The notes: a model not told the origin generated them from the sequence alone. DNA of 12,534 nucleotides from Thioglobus_B sp964403565 (GCA_964403565.1 CAYOFV010000035.1:1-12534); one strand, 5' to 3'; counted from the first letter of the stretch, positions 1 to 8,467 are shown. Translations and numbers: made by a program.

Positions 1-616
1 TAGTTAACTCTGCATATTTTTCAATTGGATAAATTTTGGATTTAAATGATGCGCCTGGTATGAGTAAAGCATTTGGTTTATCTTTAGATAGTTCACTAAA
101 CTTAGGCTTACAACTTGAATACAAAAAGGGCTTCTTATCCAAAATATCATCATTCGAAATATTAAAATTCAAAGCACTTGTCATAACAAAAACATTGCGT
201 TTAATGATATTTTCTGAGTAGTCAATCTTGCAAGTATGTGTATAAAATTTGGCAGCGAAAGATTCACGTAGGGATTCTTTATCAAATCCAAAAGTTACAT
301 CTGATGGAATAAAACGAGAGACAACGGCGGATTTAACCAAGCCTTGTGCATCAATTACAATATCGTATTTTGGTAATTTTCTAAGTTTTTTAAATTCTTT
401 AAATAAAAGTTTGAAAGATTTTTGTTGCTTTGCTTTTTTAATACTAACTGTATGAATTTGATTAATATCTGGATTGCCAGCTAAAATATCTTTAAAGCCT
501 TGTTCAACTATCCAATCAATAATCGCATCAGGATGATGTTTTTTAATAAACTGCAGTGCAACCATGGCATGAATAATATCCCCAAGTGCTGATAGTTTTA
601 CAATTGCAATTTTCAT
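1..616 (-). CDS. waaC: Lipopolysaccharide heptosyltransferase I (partial)
   Basis: This is the N-terminal 205 codons of a minus-strand gene whose 3' part lies beyond the window edge. The start is the ATG at 616. The product should be a GT-B fold glycosyltransferase of family GT9 that adds the first L-glycero-D-manno-heptose to Kdo2-lipid A on the cytoplasmic side of the inner membrane. The N-terminus reads MKIAIVKLSALGDIIHA, the family's nucleotide-sugar/acceptor loop, and Asp13 aligns with the catalytic aspartate of E. coli WaaC. Residues 84-96 (YDIVIDAQGLVKS) match the E. coli WaaC block almost exactly, which favours WaaC over WaaF or WaaQ. The full family length is about 320 residues, so roughly a third is missing. 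It diverges from glnS over 87 bp. I see no clear Shine-Dalgarno before the ATG. The family call is firm; the WaaC subtype is likely. Confidence 0.88.
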   Translation of the reverse strand, partial: MKIAIVKLSALGDIIHAMVALQFIKKHHPDAIIDWIVEQGFKDILAGNPDINQIHTVSIKKAKQQKSFKLLFKEFKKLRKLPKYDIVIDAQGLVKSAVVSRFIPSDVTFGFDKESLRESFAAKFYTHTCKIDYSENIIKRNVFVMTSALNFNISNDDILDKKPFLYSSCKPKFSELSKDKPNALLIPGASFKSKIYPIEKYAELT

Positions 617-667
617 AAAATGGATTTTACTACGTGCACCGCACAATATATTAGTATGAGTGTTTAA

Positions 668-676
668 TGATATAAT
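668..676 (+). promoter_or_regulatory. Extended -10 promoter for glnS
   Basis: TGATATAAT is a perfect TATAAT hexamer (671-676) preceded by the TGn extension of extended -10 promoters. I see no good TTGACA at the usual distance, which is common for extended -10 sites. The start site would fall near 683, giving a leader of about 20 nt before the glnS ATG at 704. Assigned by inspection only. Confidence 0.5.
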
Positions 677-703
677 TTGCGCATTATTTTTTCGTTATGA
701 ATT

Positions 704-2371
704 ATGAGCGACAACAGTCCTGTAGAAACAACTAATTTTATTCGCAACCAAATAAATGAAGATTTAGATTCAAATCTACACTCATCAATTCAAACGCGCT
801 TTCCTCCTGAGCCAAATGGCTATTTACATATCGGCCATGCAAAATCAATTTGTTTAAATTTTGGTTTAGCGCAGGACTATAACGGCAAGTGCAATCTTCG
901 ATTTGACGACACTAATCCTGCCAAAGAGGATATGGAATTTGTTGATTCTATCAAAAATGATGTTAAATGGCTAGGGTTTGAATGGGATGGTGAAATTCAA
1001 TATAGCTCTAATTATTTTCCAAAATTTTATGAATACGCTATTGAGCTGATTAACAAAGGTTTGGCTTATGTGTGCTTTCTCAATGCAGAGCAAACTCGTG
1101 AATACCGTGGGACATTAAAAGAAGCAGGAAAAAATAGCCCTTACAGAGACATCACAGCAAAAGAAAATTTAGAACTGCTTGCCAAGATGAAAGAAGGCAA
1201 ATTCTCTGAGGGCGAATGCGTGCTTCGCGCCAAGATTGATATGGCTAGTTCGTTTATGTGTATGCGTGATCCTACGCTATACCGCATTCGTTTTGATAAA
1301 CATCACCAAACTGGCAATGATTGGCGCATTTACCCAATGTATGATTTTGCACATTGCATCAGTGATGCAATTGAAGGAGTAACGCATTCGTTGTGTACGC
1401 TCGAGTTTCAAAATAATCGACACCTTTATGACTGGATTTTAGATAATCTGGATGAATTCAACAAACCTGATCGTCCACATCAGTATGAATTCTCACGCCT
1501 TAATCTTGAATACACAGTTATGTCGAAGCGCAAGCTGCAGCAATTAGTTGAAGATGAATTAGTCGAAGGCTGGAATGATCCACGCATGCCAACAATATCT
1601 GGGCTACGTCGTCGCGGCTACACTGCAGCTTCAATTCGAGATTTTTCTGATCGAATTGGCATCTCTAAAGTTGACAGCATGACAGATATGAAAATTTTAG
1701 AAGATGCTGTACGTGATGATCTTAATAAAATCGCACCACGCACCATGGGTGTCATCGACCCTATTCGAGTAATTATCGAAAATTATCCAGAAGATCAAGT
1801 AGAAACATTGCAAGCGCCAATTCATCCGCAGAATGAAAGCATGGGCAAGCGTGAGATTTTCTTCTCACGAGAGTTGTATATCGACAGAGCAGACTTTGAA
1901 GAAGTAGCGCCAAATAAAAAATTTAAACGCCTAGCAATTAACAAAGAAGTGCGCCTGCGTAATGCTTATGTCATCAATGCCACAACCTTTGATACAGATT
2001 TTGATGGCAATATTACTACCGTTTATGCGACTTATGATGCCGATACATTGGGTAAAAATCCAGCTGATGGACGCAAGGTTAAAGGCGTAATTCATTTTGT
2101 AGAGGCTAGCAAAGCACTGCGAGCTGAATTTAGACTATACGATCGATTATTTACTTTGGAAAACCCTGGAAAAAATGATCATTTTGAAGAATTAATCAAC
2201 CCAGAATCATTAGTGGTGACTTACGGTATGGTTGAACCTACCATGGCTGGTGCTAAAACGGAAGTGGCTTATCAATTCGAGCGTGAAGGTTATTTCTGCA
2301 GAGACAGTCAATCACCTAATGAGATTATCTTTAACAAAACCGTAAGTTTGAGAGATACTTGGAGTAATTAA
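704..2371 (+). CDS. glnS: Glutaminyl-tRNA synthetase
   Basis: This class I aminoacyl-tRNA synthetase charges tRNA-Gln with glutamine in the cytoplasm using ATP. At 555 residues it matches the roughly 554 residues of E. coli GlnRS. The HIGH signature is in PPEPNGYLHIGHAKS (HIGH at 42-45), and the KMSKS-equivalent is VMSKR at 272-276. The stretch around 208-234, WRIYPMYDFAHCISDAIEG, is typical of GlnRS and distinguishes it from GluRS. The C-terminal half, about 340-555, is the two-barrel anticodon-binding region. The ATG at 704 follows an extended -10 promoter by 27 nt, without an obvious Shine-Dalgarno; an ATG at 697 is out of frame. Its presence means tRNA-Gln can be charged directly, without needing the GatCAB transamidation route. 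It converges on surE so tightly that the two stop codons overlap, leaving no room for a terminator between them. Confidence 0.98.
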   Translation: MSDNSPVETTNFIRNQINEDLDSNLHSSIQTRFPPEPNGYLHIGHAKSICLNFGLAQDYNGKCNLRFDDTNPAKEDMEFVDSIKNDVKWLGFEWDGEIQYSSNYFPKFYEYAIELINKGLAYVCFLNAEQTREYRGTLKEAGKNSPYRDITAKENLELLAKMKEGKFSEGECVLRAKIDMASSFMCMRDPTLYRIRFDKHHQTGNDWRIYPMYDFAHCISDAIEGVTHSLCTLEFQNNRHLYDWILDNLDEFNKPDRPHQYEFSRLNLEYTVMSKRKLQQLVEDELVEGWNDPRMPTISGLRRRGYTAASIRDFSDRIGISKVDSMTDMKILEDAVRDDLNKIAPRTMGVIDPIRVIIENYPEDQVETLQAPIHPQNESMGKREIFFSRELYIDRADFEEVAPNKKFKRLAINKEVRLRNAYVINATTFDTDFDGNITTVYATYDADTLGKNPADGRKVKGVIHFVEASKALRAEFRLYDRLFTLENPGKNDHFEELINPESLVVTYGMVEPTMAGAKTEVAYQFEREGYFCRDSQSPNEIIFNKTVSLRDTWSN

Positions 2372-3111
2372 CTCAAATCTTTTAGCCACTGTGAAACAGT
2401 ATCAATTTCATTGTATTTAGTTAAATCAATTTGCAATGGGGTAACGGACACATAATGATTAGCAATGGCGTGAAAGTCAGTTCCCACACCGTTATCAGCC
2501 TCTTTTCCATTTTCACCTATCCAGTATAAAGACGGGTTTTCTTCATCTTGGACACTAGGCTCCGACATATGTCGTTTACCGAGGCGCGTTGTTTGAAAGC
2601 CTTTAATATTATCAATTGATACATCAGGAATATTAACATTAAGCACAGTATCATGCGAAAGTTGCGAAGTGTGAATTTGATTAACAACTTGTAGTGCAAT
2701 CCTGCCAGCTGTGTCAAAATTCTTGCCCTCCCAACTTGCCAATGAAAAGGCTATTGATGGCAAACCCAAAAAACGCCCTTCTATTGCGCCCGCAACCGTA
2801 CCTGAATAAATAACATCATCTCCCAAATTGGGGCCAAAATTAATGCCGGTGACTACCAAGTCGATATCTTCATCTAAGAAACCGCATAATGCCAAATGCA
2901 CGCAATCAGATGGAGTGGCATCGATATTATAAACATTCTCACTATGCTTAATTGGCTTAAGTGGTCTGTCCAAAGTAAGAGAACTACTGGCTGCAGACTT
3001 GTTTTTACTAGGCGCCACGACTACCACTTCATGGTCTTTAGCAAGATACTTTGCTAATGATTGAATGCCTTCAGCCTCAACACCATCATCATTACTTATA
3101 AGTATTCTCAC
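2368..3111 (-). CDS. surE: 5'/3'-nucleotidase SurE
   Basis: SurE is a metal-dependent phosphatase of nucleoside 5'- and 3'-monophosphates, linked to stationary-phase survival. The 247-residue product has the N-terminal NDDG motif (residues 7-10; Asp8 and Asp9 bind the metal), Ser39 in SKNKSAASSSLTL, and Asn91 in TGINFGPNLGDDVIYSGT, all matching the family's metal site and fold. The C-terminal LYWIG and GTDFHA blocks also match E. coli SurE. The start is a GTG at 3111, since there is no ATG in place and MRILISNDDG must begin there. It overlaps the clpA stop as GTGA, a 4-nt overlap that implies translational coupling; I see no Shine-Dalgarno. In E. coli surE lies next to pcm and nlpD; here it is the last gene of the lptG-clpS-clpA-surE cluster. 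The TAA stop overlaps the glnS stop on the opposite strand. Confidence 0.97.
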   Translation of the reverse strand: MRILISNDDGVEAEGIQSLAKYLAKDHEVVVVAPSKNKSAASSSLTLDRPLKPIKHSENVYNIDATPSDCVHLALCGFLDEDIDLVVTGINFGPNLGDDVIYSGTVAGAIEGRFLGLPSIAFSLASWEGKNFDTAGRIALQVVNQIHTSQLSHDTVLNVNIPDVSIDNIKGFQTTRLGKRHMSEPSVQDEENPSLYWIGENGKEADNGVGTDFHAIANHYVSVTPLQIDLTKYNEIDTVSQWLKDLS

Positions 3112-5327
3112 GAAATATTTAGCGAAATTTTATCTTTCTTCACGCCAACTTTAACTGTGCCACCATCAAGTAATTTTCCAAATAGTAGTTCATCTGCCAA
3201 TGGTTTTCTAATTTGCTTTTCGATTAAACGTGACATTGGGCGTGCGCCCATTTTTGCATCATAGCCATTCTTGGCAAACCATTGTCGAGCTGCATCGGAG
3301 ACAATTAATGAGACATTTTTATCCTCAAGTGCTGATTCAAGTTCAAATAAGAATTTATTCACCACAAAAATAATAGTTTCTTCATTCAAGCTATTAAAGT
3401 AAATCACTTCTGAAAGTCGATTTCTAAACTCTGGGGTAAAGGCTTTTTTAAGCTCACCTTTATAGTCAAGCGCATGATCTTGCTCACTAAAACCAATAGA
3501 TGCACGCTGAACACTTTGTGCACCAGCATTTGATGTCATTACTAAAATCACATTTCTAAAATCAACCTCTCGTCCATTTGCATCAGTCAGCTTGCCGTTA
3601 TCCATAACTTGCAACAACAAGTTAAAGATATCAGGATGGGCTTTTTCAACCTCGTCAAGCAATAAAACTGCATACGGATTAGAATTAACTGCTTCAGTTA
3701 ATAAACCACCTTCATCATAGCCAACATAGCCTGGTGGCGATCCTATCAGCTTAGATACTGAATGACGCTCCATGTATTCACTCATATCAAAGCGCAATAA
3801 TTTCACGCCCATAATACGGGCTAACTGCTTGCAGATTTCTGTTTTTCCTACCCCGGTTGGTCCGGCAAACAAAAAAGCACCCATGGGCTTATCTTCATGT
3901 GCCAAGCCAGATCTTGATAGTTTGATTGCGGTAGATAAGCTTTCTACTGCTAAGTCTTGACCAAAAACACCCAATTTAAGCTCTTGCTCTAAATTTTTAA
4001 GTAGTGATTTATCATCATTGGTCACTTGCCTTGATGGAATTCTCGCTAGCTTAGCAATAATATTTTCAATATCATTGACACCAATATTAATTTTACGCTT
4101 TGATTTTGGCTGAATTTGTTGCAATGCGCCCACCTCATCAATCACATCAATGGCCTTATCTGGCAAGCGGCGATCAGTCATATAACGGTGTGATAATTCA
4201 GCAGCAGAGGATAACGCAGCGGCAGAATATTTAACTTTGTGATGCTCTTGATAATATTTTTTAAGCCCGTGCAGAATCTTAACTGTATCATCCACCGAAG
4301 GCTCCTCAATGTCAATTTTTTGAAAACGGCGCGTCAGTGCATGATCTTTTTCAAACACTTTACGATACTCTTCATATGTGGTTGAGCCCATGCATTTTAG
4401 CGAGCCGTCTGCCAAAGCTGGCTTTAATAAATTTGAAGCGTCAAGTGACCCTCCAGAAACCGACCCTGCGCCAATCAGCGTATGAATTTCATCAATAAAT
4501 AAAATGGCGTGTGGTATTTTTTCAAGATCTGTTAAAACTGCTTTTAAGCGTTTTTCAAAATCACCTCGATATTTAGTGCCAGCAATCAAAACACCAATAT
4601 CAAGCGAGTAAATACTGGCATCTTTTAAAACTTCTGGCACTTTCCCATCTACAATCTTTTTGGCAATACCTTCGGCAATTGCTGTTTTACCAACACCAGC
4701 CTGCCCAACAAAAAGCGGATTGTTCTTGCGCCTACGTGAAAGCACTTGAACTGTACGAGATACTTCTTCTTCTCTACCTAAAAGAGGGTCGATCTTTCCT
4801 TCCTTGGCTTTTTGGCAAAGATTAGTTGTATACTTTTCTAGCTCTGTTTTTTTAACTTTTTGTTTATCATCTTCAATTCTTGGCGAATCTGGAGCGTGCT
4901 CCACACCATGAGATGAGATGTTTTCCATAACTTCAAGTCTGGAGATATTGTTAAATTTTAGCAAATAAACAGCGTGCGATTCTTTTTCAGAAAAAATACT
5001 TACTAGTACATTCATTGCATATACGGTATTTTTCTGTGCAGATTGTGCTTGATATACACTGCGTTGCAGAACTCTTTGAAACCCAACAGTAGGCACAATA
5101 TCTATATCTGAATCTTGAGGAATAAGTGGAGTATGAGAATTAATATATTCATCCAGCTCATCACGCAACTCATCAACATTTACACGTTTATTACGCAAGA
5201 AGCTAACCACCTCTTCCATATTTAAAAGCGCCAAAAGTAGGTGCTCAACAGTAACATACTCAAGGCGATTATTACGCGCTTGAGTCATAATAAAGTTAAT
5301 TTCTTGTTGTAATCCAGTTTCAATCAT
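3108..5327 (-). CDS. clpA: ATP-dependent Clp protease ATP-binding subunit ClpA
   Basis: ClpA is the AAA+ unfoldase that feeds substrates into ClpP. The 739 residues (E. coli 758) contain an N-terminal domain (about 1-145) whose TVEHLLLALL segment at 26-35 is the first Clp N repeat. The first AAA+ module has Walker A GQAGVGKT at 208-215 and Walker B LFIDE at 276-280. The second has Walker A GPTGVGKT at 489-496, the pore loop GYVG at 533-536 and Walker B LLLDE at 555-559. An IGF tripeptide at 611-613 stands where E. coli ClpA has the ClpP-docking IGL loop, so ClpP partnership is expected. There is no long ClpB-type middle coiled coil, which excludes ClpB. It follows clpS by 18 nt, and its TGA overlaps the surE GTG. 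The ATG at 5327 gives an N-terminus aligning with E. coli ClpA. Confidence 0.98.
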   Translation of the reverse strand: MIETGLQQEINFIMTQARNNRLEYVTVEHLLLALLNMEEVVSFLRNKRVNVDELRDELDEYINSHTPLIPQDSDIDIVPTVGFQRVLQRSVYQAQSAQKNTVYAMNVLVSIFSEKESHAVYLLKFNNISRLEVMENISSHGVEHAPDSPRIEDDKQKVKKTELEKYTTNLCQKAKEGKIDPLLGREEEVSRTVQVLSRRRKNNPLFVGQAGVGKTAIAEGIAKKIVDGKVPEVLKDASIYSLDIGVLIAGTKYRGDFEKRLKAVLTDLEKIPHAILFIDEIHTLIGAGSVSGGSLDASNLLKPALADGSLKCMGSTTYEEYRKVFEKDHALTRRFQKIDIEEPSVDDTVKILHGLKKYYQEHHKVKYSAAALSSAAELSHRYMTDRRLPDKAIDVIDEVGALQQIQPKSKRKINIGVNDIENIIAKLARIPSRQVTNDDKSLLKNLEQELKLGVFGQDLAVESLSTAIKLSRSGLAHEDKPMGAFLFAGPTGVGKTEICKQLARIMGVKLLRFDMSEYMERHSVSKLIGSPPGYVGYDEGGLLTEAVNSNPYAVLLLDEVEKAHPDIFNLLLQVMDNGKLTDANGREVDFRNVILVMTSNAGAQSVQRASIGFSEQDHALDYKGELKKAFTPEFRNRLSEVIYFNSLNEETIIFVVNKFLFELESALEDKNVSLIVSDAARQWFAKNGYDAKMGARPMSRLIEKQIRKPLADELLFGKLLDGGTVKVGVKKDKISLNIS

Positions 5328-5345
5328 ATCGTTAATTATAGCAAA

Positions 5346-5645
5346 TTATGCATTTATCTCTCTAATTACACACATAAGCGGTTGTTCATTTTTTCTAGAA
5401 AACTCGATAACCTGTGATACTTTAGTTTGGGCAATATCGTGTGAATACGTGCCACAAACCTCTTCTCCATCAATATGCACTTTAAGCATAATAGCATGTG
5501 CCTGCTCTTCATTCTTGGCGAAAAATTTTGTTAGTACCTCAACTACAAAATCCATAGTTGTATAGTCATCATTTAATAACAGCACCTGAAACCTATTTGG
5601 TGCTTTAATTTTAGACGTTGAAGTTTGTGCTAGAGTTTTTGCCAT
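5346..5645 (-). CDS. clpS: ATP-dependent Clp protease adaptor ClpS
   Basis: ClpS is the N-recognin that binds proteins with bulky hydrophobic N-terminal residues and delivers them to ClpAP. The 99-residue product has a flexible N-terminal tail of about 18 residues and then the core fold. The substrate pocket is visible as LLNDDYTTMDFV (Asn25, Asp26) and His57 in LKVHIDG, equivalent to Asn34, Asp35 and His66 of E. coli ClpS. The blocks EEVCGTYS and AQTKVSQV also match the family. It lies directly upstream of clpA, the usual gammaproteobacterial arrangement. Its ATG at 5645 comes one base after the lptG TAA, so translation is probably coupled to lptG. I see no convincing Shine-Dalgarno. Confidence 0.97.
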   Translation of the reverse strand: MAKTLAQTSTSKIKAPNRFQVLLLNDDYTTMDFVVEVLTKFFAKNEEQAHAIMLKVHIDGEEVCGTYSHDIAQTKVSQVIEFSRKNEQPLMCVIREINA

Positions 5646-5646
5646 A

Positions 5647-6729
5647 TTAATGAGCTGATTTTCTTTGTAGTAAAATTAATGCAAATATTAAAGCCACAAT
5701 AGATGGAATAAACACTGTTATTAAATGATTTAATTCAAAACGCAAGGATAATATTCCTACAATTCTTGACATTAACTCAAAAAACAAACTTAGCATTAAT
5801 CCAAAAAATATTTTTTTACCTAGTGAGGAGTCACGTAAAGAGCCAAAAATAAACATCATAGAAAATACTGCCATGGCCATAAGGGTTATCGGCTTAACCA
5901 AACGTTTATATAATTCAATTTCAAAAACATCAGTTGAAAGATTATTTTCTAATAAAAAATTAATTTGTTTATACAAATTCCAACTTGACAATTCATTTGG
6001 TTCTTTTTTTAAATCATTTAATAAATTTCTATCAAAAGATACTTGTATATTCAAATTTTCAGAACTATCTTTTAAATAATTAGTGGTTTTTTCATTGTAA
6101 TCCAATCTATAACTATTTGTTTTTTTTAAATTTATATTTTTTTTATCAAAAATAGCTATATCAGAAACAACTACAGACTCTAGTTTGTTAGAATCGGAAA
6201 GTTTTATCATAGTTGCGTCTTTAAATAAACGACCATCAAAACTCTTCTTAACATAAATAATTAAATCTTTGTCTCTTATCCAGAACCCTTGTTGATCTGT
6301 AGCTATAACATTTTCACCTAATGCTTTTGATCTGTATTTTTCTGCATACTCTGTAGTAACAGGTGCAATAAATTCACCAATCAACACAACTATAAAAGTA
6401 AATGCAATAGATGTCTTAATTACGGAAAATGTTATATTTGAAATTGATTTTCCTGAGGATCTATATATAACAAGCTGTGATGTTGAGGCTAAATGACCTA
6501 GTGCTATAATAGATCCTAACAATATAACAACCGTATAATGCGAATACATTACTGCAAATAGGTCAAGTAATACATAATATCCTGCAGAAAAAATAGTATA
6601 GTCTGCTCGCCCAATTAATTTTATTTCGTCAATAAAATTAAAAAATGCATATATACCAAGCCAAATCAACATTACAACCATCGTATAAGATGCCATGGTT
6701 TTAACAATGTAGCGATCTAAAATTTTCAT
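5647..6729 (-). CDS. lptG: LPS export ABC transporter permease LptG
   Basis: LptG is one of the two inner-membrane permease subunits of the LptB2FG complex, which extracts lipopolysaccharide for transport to the outer membrane. The 360-residue protein (E. coli LptG 360) has the expected layout. There are N-terminal membrane segments at about 12-32, 50-78 and 100-122, a periplasmic beta-rich domain at about 130-270 and C-terminal segments at about 278-297, 305-327 and 335-355. LDRYIVKT near the start, the VIYRSSGKS coupling region at 87-95 and the QQGFWIRDKDLIIYV block at 146-160 resemble LptG rather than LptF. In E. coli lptF lies immediately upstream of lptG. Here the upstream neighbour is guaA on the other strand, so lptF must be elsewhere or missing. 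The gene heads the clpS-clpA-surE cluster. The ATG at 6729 fits the family N-terminus. Confidence 0.92.
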   Translation of the reverse strand: MKILDRYIVKTMASYTMVVMLIWLGIYAFFNFIDEIKLIGRADYTIFSAGYYVLLDLFAVMYSHYTVVILLGSIIALGHLASTSQLVIYRSSGKSISNITFSVIKTSIAFTFIVVLIGEFIAPVTTEYAEKYRSKALGENVIATDQQGFWIRDKDLIIYVKKSFDGRLFKDATMIKLSDSNKLESVVVSDIAIFDKKNINLKKTNSYRLDYNEKTTNYLKDSSENLNIQVSFDRNLLNDLKKEPNELSSWNLYKQINFLLENNLSTDVFEIELYKRLVKPITLMAMAVFSMMFIFGSLRDSSLGKKIFFGLMLSLFFELMSRIVGILSLRFELNHLITVFIPSIVALIFALILLQRKSAH

Positions 6730-6772
6730 TAAAATATCAATACTTTAAAAGCTTTTATAAACAAGCACTATT

Positions 6773-8347
6773 ATGACAAATATTCACAGCGATAAAATTC
6801 TAATTCTTGACTTTGGTTCACAATATACCCAGCTAATAGCTCGTCGTATTCGTGAAATCGGCATTTACTGTGAATTATTTCCTTATGATGTAGATATTAA
6901 CTTTATTAAAGAATTCAAGCCTAAGGGTATTATTTTATCTGGTGGCCCTGATACTGTTAGCAACGATGATTCAGCTCGAGCTCCACAAATTGTATTTGAT
7001 TTAGGTGCTCCGGTACTTGGTATTTGCTACGGCATGCAAACTATGGCTATGCAGCTTGGTGGTGATGCAACTTCAGCTGATAAACACGAGTATGGATTTG
7101 CACAGGTTCGTGCTCGCAATCACTCGCCACTACTTAGTGATATAACTGATGATGTAAATGACAAAGGCCATAGTTTGCTTGATGTATGGATGAGTCATGG
7201 CATTGAAGTTACTGAGCTTCCATCAGGCTTTGAGCGTATCGCCTCAACCAACAATTGCGCTATTGCCGGCTTTGCCAATACGCAAAAAAATTATTATGGT
7301 TTGCAATTTCACCCAGAAGTAACACACACTAAACAAGGAAAAAGAATTTTAGAACGCTTTGCAGTAGATATTTGTAATTGCGATAAACAATGGACTACTG
7401 ATAATATTATTGAGGATTTAGTACAAAATCTTAAACAGCAAATTGGTGATAATAATGTACTACTTGGACTATCTGGAGGTGTAGATTCATCAGTGGTAGC
7501 AGCGCTACTACATCAAGCAGTTGGTGATCAACTAACTTGTGTATTTGTTGATAATGGCTTACTTCGCCTGAATGAAGGTGATGAAGTAATGCATACTTTT
7601 GCTGAAAATATGGGTGTTAAAGTTATTCGTGCAAATGCGCAACAAAAATTCTACAATGCACTTGCAAATGAAGACGAGCCAGAAGCTAAACGCAAAATTA
7701 TTGGCCATGCGTTTATTGAAGTATTTGAAGAAGAGGCTCGTAATTTAGAAGATATTAAATTCTTGGCACAAGGCACTATCTACCCTGATGTAATTGAGTC
7801 AGCCGGTGCAAAGTCAGGCAAAGCCAAAGTTATTAAATCTCACCACAATGTTGGCGGACTACCAGAAGATCTTAAATTTGATTTAGTTGAACCACTTAAA
7901 GAACTGTTTAAAGATGAAGTACGAACTATCGGTGTAAAACTTGGCATTCCAGCACATATGCTTTATCGTCATCCATTTCCTGGTCCCGGTCTAGGGGTTA
8001 GAATTCTTGGCCAAGTTAAAAAAGAATATGCAGATATCTTGCGTGAAGCTGATGCAATATTTATGGATGAGTTGTATAAAAATAATTTATACGATAGTGT
8101 TAATCAAGCGTTTACTGTATTTCTACCGGTTAAGTCAGTAGGTGTTACTGGAGATGAGCGCCGTTACGATTATGTAGTTGCTTTAAGAGCAGTTGAAACT
8201 ATCGACTTTATGACTGCTCGCTGGGCACACCTTCCGTATGATTTCTTAGATATTGTTTCTAACCGAATCATGAACGAAATTACTCGTGTATCTCGTGTTG
8301 TCTACGACATCTCCGGCAAACCACCAGCTACAATTGAGTGGGAATAA
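6773..8347 (+). CDS. guaA: GMP synthase (glutamine-hydrolysing)
   Basis: GuaA converts XMP to GMP using ATP and glutamine-derived ammonia, the last step of de novo GMP synthesis. The 524 residues (E. coli 525) hold a class I glutamine amidotransferase domain at about 8-200, with nucleophile Cys85 in GICYGMQ and the His180/Glu182 pair in LQFHPEVTH. Next comes the ATP pyrophosphatase domain with the PP-loop SGGVDSS at 234-240, then a C-terminal dimerisation domain carrying HPFPGPGLGVRILG and ending in KPPATIEWE. The ATG at 6773 is the only start matching the family N-terminus. guaB is not adjacent upstream, so a guaBA operon is not intact here. The gene diverges from lptG over 43 bp. A structured element begins 6 nt after its stop codon. 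Confidence 0.99.
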   Translation: MTNIHSDKILILDFGSQYTQLIARRIREIGIYCELFPYDVDINFIKEFKPKGIILSGGPDTVSNDDSARAPQIVFDLGAPVLGICYGMQTMAMQLGGDATSADKHEYGFAQVRARNHSPLLSDITDDVNDKGHSLLDVWMSHGIEVTELPSGFERIASTNNCAIAGFANTQKNYYGLQFHPEVTHTKQGKRILERFAVDICNCDKQWTTDNIIEDLVQNLKQQIGDNNVLLGLSGGVDSSVVAALLHQAVGDQLTCVFVDNGLLRLNEGDEVMHTFAENMGVKVIRANAQQKFYNALANEDEPEAKRKIIGHAFIEVFEEEARNLEDIKFLAQGTIYPDVIESAGAKSGKAKVIKSHHNVGGLPEDLKFDLVEPLKELFKDEVRTIGVKLGIPAHMLYRHPFPGPGLGVRILGQVKKEYADILREADAIFMDELYKNNLYDSVNQAFTVFLPVKSVGVTGDERRYDYVVALRAVETIDFMTARWAHLPYDFLDIVSNRIMNEITRVSRVVYDISGKPPATIEWE

Positions 8348-8353
8348 CACGAA

Positions 8354-8447
8354 GTCTTTTTGTGTTTTTCGTTGTTAAATATAACAAAACACTCAATCAC
8401 ATAGTTATGGTGGCTATGCTTAATCGTATTTTGTTATATTTGCCTAG
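8354..8447 (+). repeat. Structured intergenic element, copy A (after guaA)
   Basis: This non-coding element starts 6 nt after the guaA stop. In order it carries GTCTTTTTG (8354-8362), 7 nt, CGTTGTTAAAT (8370-8380), TCACATA (8397-8403) and ATTTGCCTAG (8438-8447). A perfect 13-bp inverted repeat (8377-8389 with 8429-8441) encloses a small hairpin, CATAG at 8400-8404 with CTATG at 8414-8418. TTTTG at 8358-8362 can also pair with CAAAA at 8448-8452 to close the whole element. There is no T-run after the long stem, so it is not a standard terminator. The same blocks and fold recur at 10767-10677 on the minus strand. I do not recognise the family. It could be a structured RNA in the guaA 3' UTR or a small mobile DNA repeat. 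Confidence 0.75.
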
Positions 8448-8467
8448 CAAAACTTAAAAAATACTGG

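Noticed and set aside
36..455. Plus-strand open frames at 36-221 and 249-455.
   Set aside because: They lie antisense to waaC, whose reading frame is continuous and matches its family.
5335..5340. TATAAT on the minus strand just before clpA as an internal promoter.
   Set aside because: It ends only 7 nt before the clpA start within an AT-rich 18-nt gap, without a -10 extension or -35 box, so it is probably chance.
8353..8380. A 28-bp Xer/dif-like site in the structured elements, since CGTTGTTAAAT matches 8 of 11 positions of the E. coli XerD half-site TTATGTTAAAT.
   Set aside because: The other half of the 28 bp (GTCTTTTTG region) does not resemble a XerC half-site, and the conserved element extends about 65 bp beyond with a stem structure not expected of dif. 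Worth a search but not claimed.
8377..8441. Rho-independent terminator after guaA formed by the 13-bp inverted repeat.
   Set aside because: The loop is long (39 nt), the stem is AT-rich, and it is followed by GCCTAGC rather than a T-run.
8374..8447. Integron attC-like site, because GTTAAAT fits GTTRRRY and ATTTGCC begins like RYYYAAC.
   Set aside because: The two half-site motifs are in the wrong order, the second lacks AAC, and no integrase gene or cassette array is present.
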